Assembly (NCBI GenBank): GCA_017484165.1 | Contig: JAFUTP010000041.1 | Coordinates: forward strand, 26,580-90,579 | From: Cardiobacteriaceae bacterium | GTDB lineage: Bacteria; Pseudomonadota; Gammaproteobacteria; Cardiobacteriales; Cardiobacteriaceae | DNA length: 64,000 bases | Reading direction: 5' to 3' | Shown: positions 44,215-53,785 of the stretch, piece by piece | Layout: every line of letters begins with the position of its first letter | How positions within the stretch are numbered: position 1 is the stretch's first letter | Program-made: the position numbers and the translations under genes | Notes under the pieces: generated by a model | The model's input: the letters and a program-made list of their open reading frames with translations, nothing else | Database searches by the model: none | Told to the model about the DNA's origin: nothing

Positions 44215-46512
44215 ATGACCAGCAACAACATTGAAGAACAGCAAAATTTAGCGCAATTTACCGAAAAGTCTTACCTTGATTATGCAATGTATGTCATTTT
44301 AGACCGCGCATTGCCGAATATCGCCGACGGATTAAAGCCCGTGCAGCGCCGACTTATTTATTCAATGAGCGAATTAGGACTGTCTGCCAGTTCAAAGCAT
44401 AAAAAATCTGCTCGCACCGTTGGCGACACTCTCGGTAAATATCACCCGCACGGAGATACCGCATGTTATGAAGCACTGGTCGCGATGGCGCAGGATTTTA
44501 ATTACCGCTATCCGCTCGTTGATGGACAAGGTAACTGGGGAAGTGCCGATGATCCAAAATCTTTCGCGGCGATGCGTTATACCGAAAGTAAGCTTTCGCC
44601 CTATGCCAAAGTTTTATTGCAGGAATTAGAGCAAGGCACGGTTGAATGGAAACCGACTTTCGACGGTGCAGGCAAAGAGCCGAAATATCTTCCAGCGCGC
44701 CTACCGAATATTTTGGTTAATGGTGCAACGGGAATTGCGGTGGGAATGAGCACGGATATTCCGCCGCACAATATTCGCGAACTCGCCGCCGCCTGCTGCG
44801 CCTTATTAGAAAATCCCGATTTAACGGTTAGCGATTTGATGCTTTATTTACCCGCTCCTGATTTTCCGACGGGGGCAGAAATTATTAGTTCGCGGCAGGA
44901 AATCCAAAAGATTTATGAAACAGGCACGGGCTCTTTGAAATTACGGGCGCGCTACCGTCTCGAAGACGGCAATATCGTGATTGAGCAACTGCCCTATCAA
45001 GTATCTGGTGCGAAAGTGCAGGAACAAATCGCCAAGCAAATGCAGGAGAAAAAACTCCCTTGGCTTGATGATTTACGCGATGAATCCGACCACGAAAATC
45101 CTACTCGGCTTGTGCTGGTGCCGCGTTCTAATCGTGTTGATATTGAACGCCTGATGTCGCATCTTTTTGCTAGTTCCGATTTGGAGCGCAATTACCGCGT
45201 GCATCTCAATGTGATTGGCTTAAACGGTAAGCCGCAGGTGAAAAATCTCAAAACAATGCTTGCCGAATGGTTGGATTTTCGTGAAGCAACCGTTTGCCGT
45301 CGCTTGAATTACCGTCTCGATGCGGTTGATGAGAGGCTGGAGATTTTGGCAGCATTGCTTATCGCATTCTTAAATTTAGATGAAGTTATCCGTATTGTCC
45401 GCGAGGAAGATGAGCCCAAAATCTCGCTGATGCACACATTTTCTTTATCTGAATTGCAAGCGGAGGCGATTTTGAATACTCGGCTGAAAAATCTCGCCAA
45501 ATTGGAAGAGATGAAAATTCACGAGGAAAAAGCTGCCCTACTTGCGGAAAAAGAAAAAATAAATCATCTTTTGAATAATGAAACTGCACGGCGCAAACTC
45601 ATAGCCGATGAAATTAAAAATGATGCCGATGCTTACGGTGATGCACGGCGCACAATGCTAGTTGAACGCGCACAAGCACAAGCTTTATCCGATGATGAAA
45701 TTGGCGGTAGCGACCCAATCACTGTAATTCTGTCGAAAAAAGGCTTAATCCGCGCTGCCAAAGGTTTCAATATCGACGGACAAAGTCTTTCTTATAAAAC
45801 TGGCGATGAATATTTATTCTCCTTCAACGCCAAAACTAATCAATCAGCCTTTTTGCTCGGCTCGGACGGACAGTGTTACACAATTTCATTAAATAATCTT
45901 CCATCTGCCCGTAGTTACGGCGATCCAGTCAGCAGTTTTATTGGATTGCAGCAAGGTTCCGAAGTCGTTGCGGCAGCGCTTGCAAATATGGAAGGAGATT
46001 ATTTAGTTGTCGCGGAAAATGCTTGTGGCTTCGCGGTTTTAGGTAAAAATTTATTTGCTAAAACCAAAAACGGGCGCACGATTTTGACTTCCGAAAATTC
46101 TCGTGTTTTGCTGCCAATTACAGAAAATTGCGAAATTGCCCTGACAACTTCCGACTGCCGTATGTTGATTTTGAATAGTGCAGAACTGCCGCGTCTTGGT
46201 AAAGGTAAAGGTCGCGCTTTAATCGCTATCGGAAAAAAAGACCGCGAGGCAGGAATAATCTTCACATCTTGCGCTATTTGCGAGAAAAACGATGATTTGG
46301 AAATTAAAGCCAATAACGGGGAAACGCTTTTGATAAAAGCAGCAGAAAAAGCAAATTTCTACGGCACAATCGGTAGCAAGGGACAAAAACTCGCGAAGAA
46401 AATTAAAAATATAGAAAAAATTACCGCCATCAAACCAGCGCAGATAACGGAAAAATTTACGGAGGCGGAAGAAAATATTGCAGTGCAAACGCAGGGAAAT
46501 TTAGATTTTTAG
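44215..46512 (+). CDS. parC: DNA topoisomerase IV subunit A
   Basis: A 765-residue ParC, the DNA-cutting subunit that decatenates chromosomes. The quinolone-resistance region [14 protein letters not shown] is at about 74-87; the position of E. coli Ser80 is Thr82 and Glu86 is kept. The catalytic Tyr is in [14 protein letters not shown], and the C-terminal half carries the beta-pinwheel repeats. The start is ATG 44215, as GAAGG lies upstream; an earlier TTG (44203) is unlikely. parE is not in the window. Confidence 0.95.
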   Translation: MTSNNIEEQQNLAQFTEKSYLDYAMYVILDRALPNIADGLKPVQRRLIYSMSELGLSASSKHKKSARTVGDTLGKYHPHGDTACYEALVAMAQDFNYRYPLVDGQGNWGSADDPKSFAAMRYTESKLSPYAKVLLQELEQGTVEWKPTFDGAGKEPKYLPARLPNILVNGATGIAVGMSTDIPPHNIRELAAACCALLENPDLTVSDLMLYLPAPDFPTGAEIISSRQEIQKIYETGTGSLKLRARYRLEDGNIVIEQLPYQVSGAKVQEQIAKQMQEKKLPWLDDLRDESDHENPTRLVLVPRSNRVDIERLMSHLFASSDLERNYRVHLNVIGLNGKPQVKNLKTMLAEWLDFREATVCRRLNYRLDAVDERLEILAALLIAFLNLDEVIRIVREEDEPKISLMHTFSLSELQAEAILNTRLKNLAKLEEMKIHEEKAALLAEKEKINHLLNNETARRKLIADEIKNDADAYGDARRTMLVERAQAQALSDDEIGGSDPITVILSKKGLIRAAKGFNIDGQSLSYKTGDEYLFSFNAKTNQSAFLLGSDGQCYTISLNNLPSARSYGDPVSSFIGLQQGSEVVAAALANMEGDYLVVAENACGFAVLGKNLFAKTKNGRTILTSENSRVLLPITENCEIALTTSDCRMLILNSAELPRLGKGKGRALIAIGKKDREAGIIFTSCAICEKNDDLEIKANNGETLLIKAAEKANFYGTIGSKGQKLAKKIKNIEKITAIKPAQITEKFTEAEENIAVQTQGNLDF

Positions 46513-46523
46513 CGAGATGAAAA

Positions 46524-48356
46524 ATGTTTGATGTCGCCCGTGAAAATTTTTATAACCTACCCGCTCTGCCGCTTCCCGCGCTCAAAGATGCTATCGACGA
46601 ACTAGAAGAACATCTCGATTTATTTCAAGATAGCAGCGAAAAACAAGAAGCTTTTCGGCAAATCGAAAAATTCTTACGCTCCGATGCTGATTCGCTTTAT
46701 CAAGCATTAGTCGCTAATGCCGAACAAAAAGCTCCTGATTCTTGGCTATTCAATGTTTGGCGGAAAAAATTTCTTAAAGACCGCGAATGTCTGGCAATTT
46801 CAGGTAATGACCAAGTTGTGCAATTGGATTGGAATTGCCCGCAAAAGGGATTAAAACGGGCTGCTTTGTTTATTGCCTCATTGCTTAAAACCCATCAATT
46901 CTTTGTAGAAGATGAATTTGCAGAGGGAAAACTCGGCAAATTTATCGATAAAAAAGAATTCGCTAAATGCCGCGAACAATGGAAAAATTTATCGGGTGCG
47001 GCACGCCGTCCAGCTAAAAATTGTGATGAATTGCTTTTGCCGAGTTTTTGGAGCGAAAAAAATCAGGATTTGGCAGAAGAAGATAAAACCGCTCATATCG
47101 TTGTTTTGTTCAATAGCTCGGCTTGGAAAATTAGCGTTTGCGATGAAAAAGCTAAAACTGCCAATCCCGCACAAATCGAAAACGCGCTGTATCAAATCAT
47201 CGAAAATTCTGAAAAAAATGCAATTGCCTTCTCCGCTCCCGCAAAATTAGACAATAAAACCGCACTCGAAATTCGCTCGCAAATGATTAGCCGCGGTGAA
47301 AATAGTCAAATAATGCACACAATCGAAAAGGCTTTATTTGTTGTCGCGCTGCGTCAGGAGAATTTCAGCGAAGAAGAAGCTTATTTTGATGCCGCCTTTT
47401 CCGAGGAAAGTCATTGGTCATACAAAAGCATCAATTATTCAATTTACCTTTCACAAAATCTACTCTTTGCACATTTTGATCAGACTGTTGTTGATAATTT
47501 AAGCGTTATTTCCTTTATCAAAACTGCCGAAAATATCTTTAACAGTGCAGAAATGAATAACCGTAAAAATAATTTAGATGACGATTTAGACTTAACACCG
47601 CTAATTTGGAAAATTGACGGTCAAGATAGTAATGACGGCAATATGCAGGGGACGATTAAATTATTATCCGATTCCCTCGTTGATTATCGTCGCAAGAGTG
47701 AATTATTAGGAGTGGAAGTCTGTGATTTTTTTCTCAATAGAGATGATGAAAAAATATTAGATAACTATAACGAACGGTTTATAGTTCAGATACTTCTGCA
47801 ATATGCACAATTAAAATGTTATGGTTTTATTCGTCCAATTAGCGAAGAAATCGATATGCGGCATTTTTTTAATGGAAGATATGAAAAAATATCCGCGGTG
47901 CAAGAAGAAACAATGATTTGTGCCAAAGCCGTATTAAACAACGAACTCAATCCAGAAATAATGCAATGGGCTGAAAAAAAATATATAAAAAATCTTGAAA
48001 AATCAATGTCTGGCAAAACTTTTTACGGCTTTTGTCTGGCACTAGCGGAAAGCGCAAATGCACAAGATATCGATGTTAGTTTTCTGCATTCGCAAACGAT
48101 GAATGAAATATTAAATCCATTTATTACCGTAATTCTTAATGCGGGAAATAATGTGCGAGTGCCAAATAATAAATTAGGTTTTACCGTAAGCTATCAAAAA
48201 CAGGGTGGAAATTACCACTTTATTTTCACCCATTACCGCAATAAAGCCTATGAATTAAAGCAATTTATTGAAAGCATAGATGATGGAATAAAAAATATCC
48301 TTTTGATGTTAAGAAATGGCGGATTGATAAAGACAAAATATTCCAAATTTCGCTAG
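46524..48356 (+). CDS. Choline/carnitine O-acyltransferase-like protein, active site altered
   Basis: A 610-residue protein whose pattern fits the Carn_acyltransf fold. N-terminal LPALPLPALKDAIDELEEHL matches the family start. The C-terminal part has QYAQLKCYGFIRP, FFNGRYEKISAVQEETM (family: GRTE..R..T.E) and GFTVSYQKQGGNYHFIFTHY, the usual binding-site strand. The catalytic motif normally reads (E/D)H..ADG; here it reads FDQTVVDN (about 318-325), with Gln320 where His is expected. Such enzymes move acyl groups between CoA and carnitine or choline; this one may be inactive or changed. It lies 11 nt after parC, so it is probably cotranscribed. Confidence 0.65.
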   Translation: MFDVARENFYNLPALPLPALKDAIDELEEHLDLFQDSSEKQEAFRQIEKFLRSDADSLYQALVANAEQKAPDSWLFNVWRKKFLKDRECLAISGNDQVVQLDWNCPQKGLKRAALFIASLLKTHQFFVEDEFAEGKLGKFIDKKEFAKCREQWKNLSGAARRPAKNCDELLLPSFWSEKNQDLAEEDKTAHIVVLFNSSAWKISVCDEKAKTANPAQIENALYQIIENSEKNAIAFSAPAKLDNKTALEIRSQMISRGENSQIMHTIEKALFVVALRQENFSEEEAYFDAAFSEESHWSYKSINYSIYLSQNLLFAHFDQTVVDNLSVISFIKTAENIFNSAEMNNRKNNLDDDLDLTPLIWKIDGQDSNDGNMQGTIKLLSDSLVDYRRKSELLGVEVCDFFLNRDDEKILDNYNERFIVQILLQYAQLKCYGFIRPISEEIDMRHFFNGRYEKISAVQEETMICAKAVLNNELNPEIMQWAEKKYIKNLEKSMSGKTFYGFCLALAESANAQDIDVSFLHSQTMNEILNPFITVILNAGNNVRVPNNKLGFTVSYQKQGGNYHFIFTHYRNKAYELKQFIESIDDGIKNILLMLRNGGLIKTKYSKFR

Positions 48357-49405
48357 TCAATGCGCTTTGGGATAAACATCGCATCGCCGTAACTAAAAAA
48401 GCGGTAATTATTTTCTACCGCATATTGATATGTCTTTTTGGTGTTATTAAAACCCAAAAAAGCGGAAACTAGCATTATTAAAGTTGATTCAGGTAAATGA
48501 AAGTTAGTAAATAAAGCATCAACCACTTGAAATTGATAGCCTGGGGTAATAAATAAATTCGTATCCCCCTGAAATTCTGCTATTTCTCCCCCTTGTGCAG
48601 CACTTTCAATTGCCCGTAAAGAGGTGGTTCCAATTGCAATAACCCTGCCATTTTTTTGCTTGCATAGTCTAATTTTTTCTACCACAGATTGATTGACTTC
48701 AATCCACTCAAAATGCATTTTATGCTTGGTTAAATCCTCTTCCCGCACGGGCTGAAAAGTTCCCGCACCGATATGCAAAGTGATTTCCGCTCTGTCAATT
48801 TGCATTTCTTTTATTTTTTCCAAAAGTGCTAAATCAAAATGTAATCCCGCGGTGGGAGCAGCAACCGCACCGTCATTTTTGGCATAAACGGTTTGATAAC
48901 GCTCTTTGTCAAAATCTTCTGCGCTGCGTTCTAGATATGGCGGTATCGGCATTTGTCCGTATTTATTCATAATTTCCCGCCAAGAAATATCCGATTTTAA
49001 GCGTGCAATTTGCGAATTTCGCTCCAAAACTTCGACTATGTGCCGCTTGTCGCCAGCATCGATAATGATTTTGCTGCCAGCTTTCGGTGATTTCGAGGCT
49101 CGCAGAAAGGCACTGACTTCAAATGGATTATTTTCGCTATATCTTTCAACTAATATTTCAACCCTTCCGCCGCTTTCTTTTTGCGCAAAAATTCTCGCTG
49201 GTATTACTTTTGTATTATTAAAAATAAGTAAATCATTTGGACGCAAATAGTTGTAAAAATTTTCTACAACAGTGTCGGATAATTTTAATTTTCCATCGAT
49301 TAAATCGCAGATTAATAATTTGGCAGCAGATCTTTTTTCGGTTGGAAATCTGGCAATTTGATTTTCAGGTAAGTCATAAAAAAAATCAGACTTTGAATAG
49401 TGCAT
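48353..49405 (-). CDS. queA: tRNA preQ1(34) S-adenosylmethionine ribosyltransferase-isomerase
   Basis: About 350 residues from ATG 49405 (GGAAATAAAA upstream; a GTG at 49417 is less likely). QueA makes epoxyqueuosine in tRNA from preQ1 and SAM. LPENQIARFPTEKR, NDLLIFNNTKVIPAR, VAAPTAGLHFD and GTTSLRAIESAA are signatures. It converges with the acyltransferase-like gene, overlapping it by 4 bp. Confidence 0.96.
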   Translation of the reverse strand: MHYSKSDFFYDLPENQIARFPTEKRSAAKLLICDLIDGKLKLSDTVVENFYNYLRPNDLLIFNNTKVIPARIFAQKESGGRVEILVERYSENNPFEVSAFLRASKSPKAGSKIIIDAGDKRHIVEVLERNSQIARLKSDISWREIMNKYGQMPIPPYLERSAEDFDKERYQTVYAKNDGAVAAPTAGLHFDLALLEKIKEMQIDRAEITLHIGAGTFQPVREEDLTKHKMHFEWIEVNQSVVEKIRLCKQKNGRVIAIGTTSLRAIESAAQGGEIAEFQGDTNLFITPGYQFQVVDALFTNFHLPESTLIMLVSAFLGFNNTKKTYQYAVENNYRFFSYGDAMFIPKRID

Positions 49406-49445
49406 TTTTATTTCCACAACAGTTAAATATTTTTACCGTAAGAGC

Positions 49446-50354
49446 TTATTTATTTTTAAGCAGGCGGAGTGGATACATACGCTTATTTTTTACCTCTCCT
49501 ACACCAAAAAAATTGCCCTCTTCATCGTATAAACGGTATTGTTTTTCGCTTAAATTTTCAAAAATCGCGATGTCATTACCGTTACGGATAAATTTTATTT
49601 TTTCACTACTGACTTTATATTTATCCAAATGTTGCAGGCAAAAATCGATCTTCAATAAACAAGCGTCTATTTCCGCAAAGTTTTCCTTTGCAATTTTTTC
49701 AATTTCCGCTAGCTGCCAAATACGGCTATTTTGAAAGTTAAAACCAAGAGTTGCCCTGCGGTGCAGTTTTTCGCAATAAGCGCAAGTTCCAATCGCCAAA
49801 CCAATATCTCGCGCAAGCGAACGGATATAAGTTCCCTTGCTGCACAACACGCGAATAGAGAGAAAATCGCGCCCTATTTCCAAAATATGCAAATCAAAAA
49901 TGTTGATTTCCCGCGCCGCGATGTCGGGATTTTTACCGTTTCTTGCTAATTCATAAGCTCGTTTGCCGTCAATTTTGAGGGCGGAAAAAATCGGTGGAAT
50001 TTGCAAAATTTTTCCCGTAAATTTTTCTTGCACAATCCGTTGCCAATCAATCGCTGTCAAATCTGGAATTTCGGCGGTTTTGATAATTTTTCCCGTTACA
50101 TCGCAGGAGTCAGTTTCTCTTCCAAACTTGATGCGAGCTTCATATTCCTTATTCGCATCCAGAAAATAATTGGCAAATTTTGCCGCTTCACCGAAAAAAA
50201 TCGGCAAAACTCCCGTCGCGAACGGGTCGAGCGTGCCGCCGTGCCCCGCTTTTTCGGCTTGCAATAAGAATCTCGCCTTTTGCATAGCGGCGTTACTCGT
50301 CATTGCAACTGGTTTGTCAAGCAGCAAAACACCGCTCACATCGCGTTTAGGCAT
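49446..50354 (-). CDS. truB: tRNA pseudouridine(55) synthase
   Basis: A 302-residue TruB. The catalytic Asp is in HGGTLDPFATGVLPI (about 38-52); VCSKGTYIRSLARDIG-like residues (VLCSKGTYIRSLARDIG) and IPPIFSALKIDGKRAYELAR follow. It modifies U55 of tRNA and acts as a tRNA chaperone. It overlaps rbfA by 8 nt, the conserved rbfA-truB order. infB is not upstream here; a repeat is. Confidence 0.96.
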   Translation of the reverse strand: MPKRDVSGVLLLDKPVAMTSNAAMQKARFLLQAEKAGHGGTLDPFATGVLPIFFGEAAKFANYFLDANKEYEARIKFGRETDSCDVTGKIIKTAEIPDLTAIDWQRIVQEKFTGKILQIPPIFSALKIDGKRAYELARNGKNPDIAAREINIFDLHILEIGRDFLSIRVLCSKGTYIRSLARDIGLAIGTCAYCEKLHRRATLGFNFQNSRIWQLAEIEKIAKENFAEIDACLLKIDFCLQHLDKYKVSSEKIKFIRNGNDIAIFENLSEKQYRLYDEEGNFFGVGEVKNKRMYPLRLLKNK

Positions 50355-50754
50355 CGTTTTCTTCGGAATTGTCGGGAATGTCGGGATTTTTTTCGGGGCG
50401 TTTAGCGGCTATGTCGCGGAGTAAGGAATCCATTTTTCTGCCGTAATCGATTGATGTGTCGTAATGAAAAGATATTTCTGGCATCTTGCGTAAATTGACC
50501 GCTGCGGCGAGATGGCGGCGAAATTGTGCGGCTTTTGCGTTTAAGTCTTGAATTAACTTTTCGTGTTCTTTTTCTTCGCCAAGAATGTGAGTTACAAAAA
50601 CTTTGGCAAATGACAAATCTCTTGTTACTTCAACTGCGGTGAAAGATACGAAGGAAATATTGGGATATCCCGCCATAATTTTTGCCGCTGCCTGCGGTAA
50701 TTCGCGTCGCAATTCGGCATTGATGCGGTCAATACGGTGATTTTTTGCTTGCAT
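50347..50754 (-). CDS. rbfA: 30S ribosome-binding factor A
   Basis: A 135-residue RbfA, a KH-domain cold-shock factor for 16S rRNA 5'-end maturation. RIDRINAELRRELPQAAAK, DLSFAKVFVTHI and the FHYDTSIDYGRKMDSLL segment match the family. It starts the rbfA-truB pair. Confidence 0.95.
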   Translation of the reverse strand: MQAKNHRIDRINAELRRELPQAAAKIMAGYPNISFVSFTAVEVTRDLSFAKVFVTHILGEEKEHEKLIQDLNAKAAQFRRHLAAAVNLRKMPEISFHYDTSIDYGRKMDSLLRDIAAKRPEKNPDIPDNSEENDA

Positions 50755-50773
50755 TTTGTTCCTAATGAATGTT

Positions 50774-50893
50774 GGGCGTGTCTAAAAATTCGTTCTTTTG
50801 AGCTGTAGGCGAAAAATCTCTATCGGCAGATCCTTTGCCATATTCAGGATGACGATGATAAAAAATAGAACTAACCCTAAATTTAGATGCGCC
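50774..50893 (+). repeat. MITE-like element family 1, copy 12
   Basis: A forward copy between the rbfA start and gloA stop. Flanks ATGTT and CTGTT share TGTT at the target-duplication position. Confidence 0.93.
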
Positions 50894-50903
50894 CTGTTGC
50901 TGT

Positions 50904-51371
50904 TTATTTGTGCTGCTTGATGATTTCTACGAAATATCCGTCAGGGTCGAGGATAAAAGCGATATCTGGCATTTTTCCCTCTTCGGGACGCTTTTTGAAT
51001 GGCACATTTTGCCTGTCAAGGTAACTAATTGCCGCTGCAAAATCATCAACGCTAATCGCGATATGACCGTATCCGCCTGTTTTGCCGTTGCCCGTGTCAT
51101 AGAAAAAATCAGGATTATTTTCCGTGCCCCAATTGTGAGTAAGTTCCAAAATTCCCCGTGTTGTTGCTAGCCACTGCCGCTTTTCTTGCGGATTGTCGGG
51201 AATTTTTTGCCCGTCAGCAAAGCTCAAAAAGCAAAGGGAAAATTTTCCCTCGGGATAATCATCGCGGCAGACAAGCTGCATACCAAGAATGCGGCAGTAA
51301 AAATCCAATGATTTTTCTAAATCTTTTACCCGCAACATCGTGTGGGCAAAGCTAAATTTTGGTCGATTCAT
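50904..51371 (-). CDS. gloA: Lactoylglutathione lyase (glyoxalase I)
   Basis: A 155-residue glyoxalase I, converting the methylglyoxal-glutathione adduct to lactoylglutathione. HTMLRVKDLEKSLDFY, GILELTHNWGTE and GYGHIAISVDD carry the metal-site His and Glu residues, and PDGYFVEII the last Glu. The length is between the short E. coli form (135) and longer forms with an insert (NPQEKRQWLATTRG). Confidence 0.93.
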   Translation of the reverse strand: MNRPKFSFAHTMLRVKDLEKSLDFYCRILGMQLVCRDDYPEGKFSLCFLSFADGQKIPDNPQEKRQWLATTRGILELTHNWGTENNPDFFYDTGNGKTGGYGHIAISVDDFAAAISYLDRQNVPFKKRPEEGKMPDIAFILDPDGYFVEIIKQHK

Positions 51372-51393
51372 AATTTTTTCCTAAAAAAATAAA

Positions 51394-51512
51394 GGGCGCA
51401 TCCAAATTTATGGTTAGTTCCATTTTTACCCTCGTCATCTTGAGCGTAGCGAAGGATCTGCCGATAGAGATTTTTCGCCGATGGCTCAAAATGACGAATT
51501 TTTAGATATGCC
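51394..51512 (-). repeat. MITE-like element family 1, copy 13
   Basis: A reverse copy between gloA start and the tRNA-Gly promoter. Flanks ATAAA and TAAAA are similar but not identical. Confidence 0.93.
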
Positions 51513-51611
51513 TAAAAGCTGTTTTTGTAAAAAAGAATAAATACGAGAAAAATAAAAATCTTTATTTTTCAAGCAAGTAGATTTTTTTTTCCGAGAAATT
51601 TGATTTTTTTC

Positions 51612-51639
51612 TTGACGCGCAATTTTTTATCACTAGAAT
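51612..51639 (+). promoter_or_regulatory. Promoter of tRNA-Gly/Cys
   Basis: TTGACG (51612-51617), a 16-nt spacer and TAGAAT (51634-51639), followed by the GC-rich discriminator GCGCGCC. This is typical for a stringently controlled tRNA promoter. Confidence 0.75.
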
Positions 51640-51656
51640 GCGCGCCTCGTTTCTAC

Positions 51657-51731
51657 GCGGGAATAGCTCAGTGGTAGAGCACAACCTTGCCAAGGTTGGG
51701 GTCGCGAGTTCGAGCCTCGTTTCCCGCTCCA
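51657..51731 (+). tRNA. tRNA-Gly (GCC)
   Basis: A 75-nt cloverleaf: acceptor GCGGGAA / TTCCCGC, anticodon loop TTGCCAA gives GCC, T-loop GTTCGAGCC, then TCCA with encoded CCA. Confidence 0.97.
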
Positions 51732-51797
51732 AATTCTTAAATAAAGCCGCTTTTAGCGGTTTTATTTTTTTGTAGTTTTTTACATATAACAAGCTGC

Positions 51798-51871
51798 GGC
51801 TGGGTAGCAAAGTGGTTATGCAGCGGTTTGCAAAACCGTAGACGCCGGTTCAATTCCGACCCCAGCCTCCA
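51798..51871 (+). tRNA. tRNA-Cys (GCA)
   Basis: A 74-nt cloverleaf: acceptor GGCTGGG / CCCAGCC, anticodon loop TTGCAAA gives GCA, discriminator T with encoded CCA. It lies 66 nt after tRNA-Gly in the same transcript. Confidence 0.96.
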
Positions 51872-51896
51872 TTTTCATCTCCTTATGTTAGTTTTT

Positions 51897-51925
51897 CGCC
51901 CCTGATTTTCAGGGGCGTTTTTTTA
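51897..51925 (+). terminator. Terminator of tRNA-Gly/Cys
   Basis: Stem CGCCCCTGA / TCAGGGGCG with a short TTT loop followed by eight T, before nagA. Confidence 0.9.
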
Positions 51926-51950
51926 TGTCTTAACGGTTCAAGGAAAAACT

Positions 51951-53081
51951 ATGCACAGCAAGATTTACCGTCCTTACGGTCTGTTTCGTTGCGGAAAAAT
52001 TGAATATGGACGAGCAGTAGAAATAAAACAAAACCGTTTAACTGCGATTTTGGACGCAGGAGAAATTTCTCCCGATTTTTCCATTATTGATTTGCCTGAT
52101 GTGATTTTGTCGCCTGGTTTTATTGATACGCAAATCAACGGTGGCGGTGGAATTTTGGCAAATACCGCGAATAATTCCGATGAAATTGCCGAGATTTTGC
52201 AAGCGCAGAAAAAATTCGGCACGGCGGTGATTTTTCCGACATTTATTACTGACCAAGCAAGCAAACTAGAAAAATTTATCTCTCTCATTGCCGATTGCCG
52301 AAATAACAATATTCGCGGCATTTTTGGCGCACATTTCGAGGGACCTTTTATCAATCCTCAAAAGCGCGGCACGCATCGTCAGGAATTCGTCCGCCGCATC
52401 AATAACGATGATTGGCAACTTCTCGAAAAACACCAGAGCAGGATTGAAAAATCAATTTTTACCATCGCGCCCGAACTGTTTTCTGATGCAGAAATTCGCC
52501 GTTTAAGCAATATTTCAGCCTTAATCAACGCAGGACATACTCTTGCAACAGCGGAAGATATCGTCCGCGCCAAGGAAAACGGTTTGCGAGGAATTACTCA
52601 TTTGATGAACGCGATGCCTGTTTTTTCCGCCCGTGAGCCGAGTATTTTTGCAACTGCTGCGGCACTAGATTTATTCGCGGGGATTATTGCTGACGGTATT
52701 CACAGTAGTGTTTATTCGTTATTTGCCGCGGGTAAGCTTTATGGCGCAAGGCGTTTAATGTTGGTAACCGATGCAATGAGCCCGCTCGGTAGTGAGATTA
52801 AAGAATTTGATTTACTGGGAATAAAAGTCCAAGTGGCGGAGAAAAAACTCGTCAATGAAGAAGGAAATCTTGCGGGTGCGAATACAGCACTAATTGAATG
52901 CGCGCAAATTGCCCGTAATGCGATGCGGATGAGTAATGAGGAAGTTTTACAAATGCTAGTTAGCACGCCGAGTGAATATTTGCAAATGCCCGAACTTGCC
53001 GAAATAAAAAACCGTCCGACCGATGAAATTGTGGCAGTGAATAAAAATGATTTTTCGCTGGTAACGGGGCTAGCAACATAG
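51951..53081 (+). CDS. nagA: N-acetylglucosamine-6-phosphate deacetylase
   Basis: A 376-residue NagA of the amidohydrolase superfamily, which removes acetate from GlcNAc-6-P in amino-sugar and cell-wall recycling. GFIDTQINGGGG, HFEGPFINPQKRGTH with the metal Glu, INAGHTLA, THLMNAMPVFSAREP and the catalytic Asp in VTDAMSPLG are present. CAAGGAAAAACT precedes the ATG. nagB is not nearby. A family 1 repeat follows at once. Confidence 0.93.
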   Translation: MHSKIYRPYGLFRCGKIEYGRAVEIKQNRLTAILDAGEISPDFSIIDLPDVILSPGFIDTQINGGGGILANTANNSDEIAEILQAQKKFGTAVIFPTFITDQASKLEKFISLIADCRNNNIRGIFGAHFEGPFINPQKRGTHRQEFVRRINNDDWQLLEKHQSRIEKSIFTIAPELFSDAEIRRLSNISALINAGHTLATAEDIVRAKENGLRGITHLMNAMPVFSAREPSIFATAAALDLFAGIIADGIHSSVYSLFAAGKLYGARRLMLVTDAMSPLGSEIKEFDLLGIKVQVAEKKLVNEEGNLAGANTALIECAQIARNAMRMSNEEVLQMLVSTPSEYLQMPELAEIKNRPTDEIVAVNKNDFSLVTGLAT

Positions 53082-53086
53082 CCTTT

Positions 53087-53206
53087 GGTGTGTCTAAATT
53101 TAGAGTAGTTCTATTTTTTTACTTCGTCATCCTGAACGCAGTTAAGGATCTGCTGATAGAGATTTTTCGCCTGCGGCTCAAAATGACGAATTTCGTAGAC
53201 ACGACC
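53087..53206 (-). repeat. MITE-like element family 1, copy 14
   Basis: A reverse copy 5 nt after the nagA stop. It stands head to tail with family 2 copy B, only 4 nt apart; together they fill most of the gap 53082-53373. Confidence 0.92.
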
Positions 53207-53210
53207 TTGT

Positions 53211-53334
53211 GGCGTATCTACGAAATTCATTTTTTCTTACTTTCTTCGCAAAAAAAATAGGAGGGGCTTGTAGGGCACTAGCCCTACTACCCGCTTTTTT
53301 CGCTTTTTGTGAAAACTATTTTGGATATGTCCCT
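53211..53334 (-). repeat. MITE-like element family 2, copy B
   Basis: Reverse-complement counterpart of 35297-35426: it starts GGCGTATCTACGAAATTCAT, has AGGAGGGGCTTGT, a perfect hairpin GTAGGGC / GCCCTAC (53270-53276, 53282-53288), CGCTTTTTGTGAAAA and ends GGATATGTCC. The hairpin shows one A-T to G-C paired change against copy A. Confidence 0.85.
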
Positions 53335-53373
53335 TAAATAAAATCAATAAAACTAAATTCGGAGTTATTAACG

Positions 53374-53742
53374 ATGTTCAACGAGCGATTGTGGTTTGCT
53401 TTTTTTATTTTGCTTGCTTTTACCTTGAATTTTTCTTTTGTTTATGGCGATATCGCTGACCCTGACCAGCACGGTAAATTGGAATTGTTCTTTGCATTTT
53501 TGGTGAGTGTCGTTTGTATGATTTTGAAATTCGGCGACCGCACTTATCTCGGAGTATTACTGCTTGCTGCAAGTATGGTGGCAAATTTGCACTTTCTGCT
53601 TGCAATTTTTACTTGGACATTCAGCACGGGCGATTTAGACGGCTCGCATATTTCCACCATCGTTTCTTTCTGCGCAGGAGCACTTGTTGCTAATGCCGTG
53701 TCGGTAGTAATCACTATTTTTGACGCTATCGGACAGCGATAA
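53374..53742 (+). CDS. Four-helix inner-membrane protein (DUF6394-like)
   Basis: A 122-residue membrane protein with four predicted helices (LWFAFFILLAFTLNFSFVYG, LFFAFLVSVVCMILKFG, LGVLLLAASMVANLHFLLA, FCAGALVANAVSVVITIFDA). It resembles a family found next to K+ channel genes (DUF6394, from memory). It lies 43 nt before the channel gene and probably acts with it, for example as an auxiliary subunit; this is inference. Confidence 0.65.
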   Translation: MFNERLWFAFFILLAFTLNFSFVYGDIADPDQHGKLELFFAFLVSVVCMILKFGDRTYLGVLLLAASMVANLHFLLAIFTWTFSTGDLDGSHISTIVSFCAGALVANAVSVVITIFDAIGQR

Positions 53743-53785
53743 CGGTAACGGCAAATTTTCTCACGCTCATCGGAATTTTTCTTCA

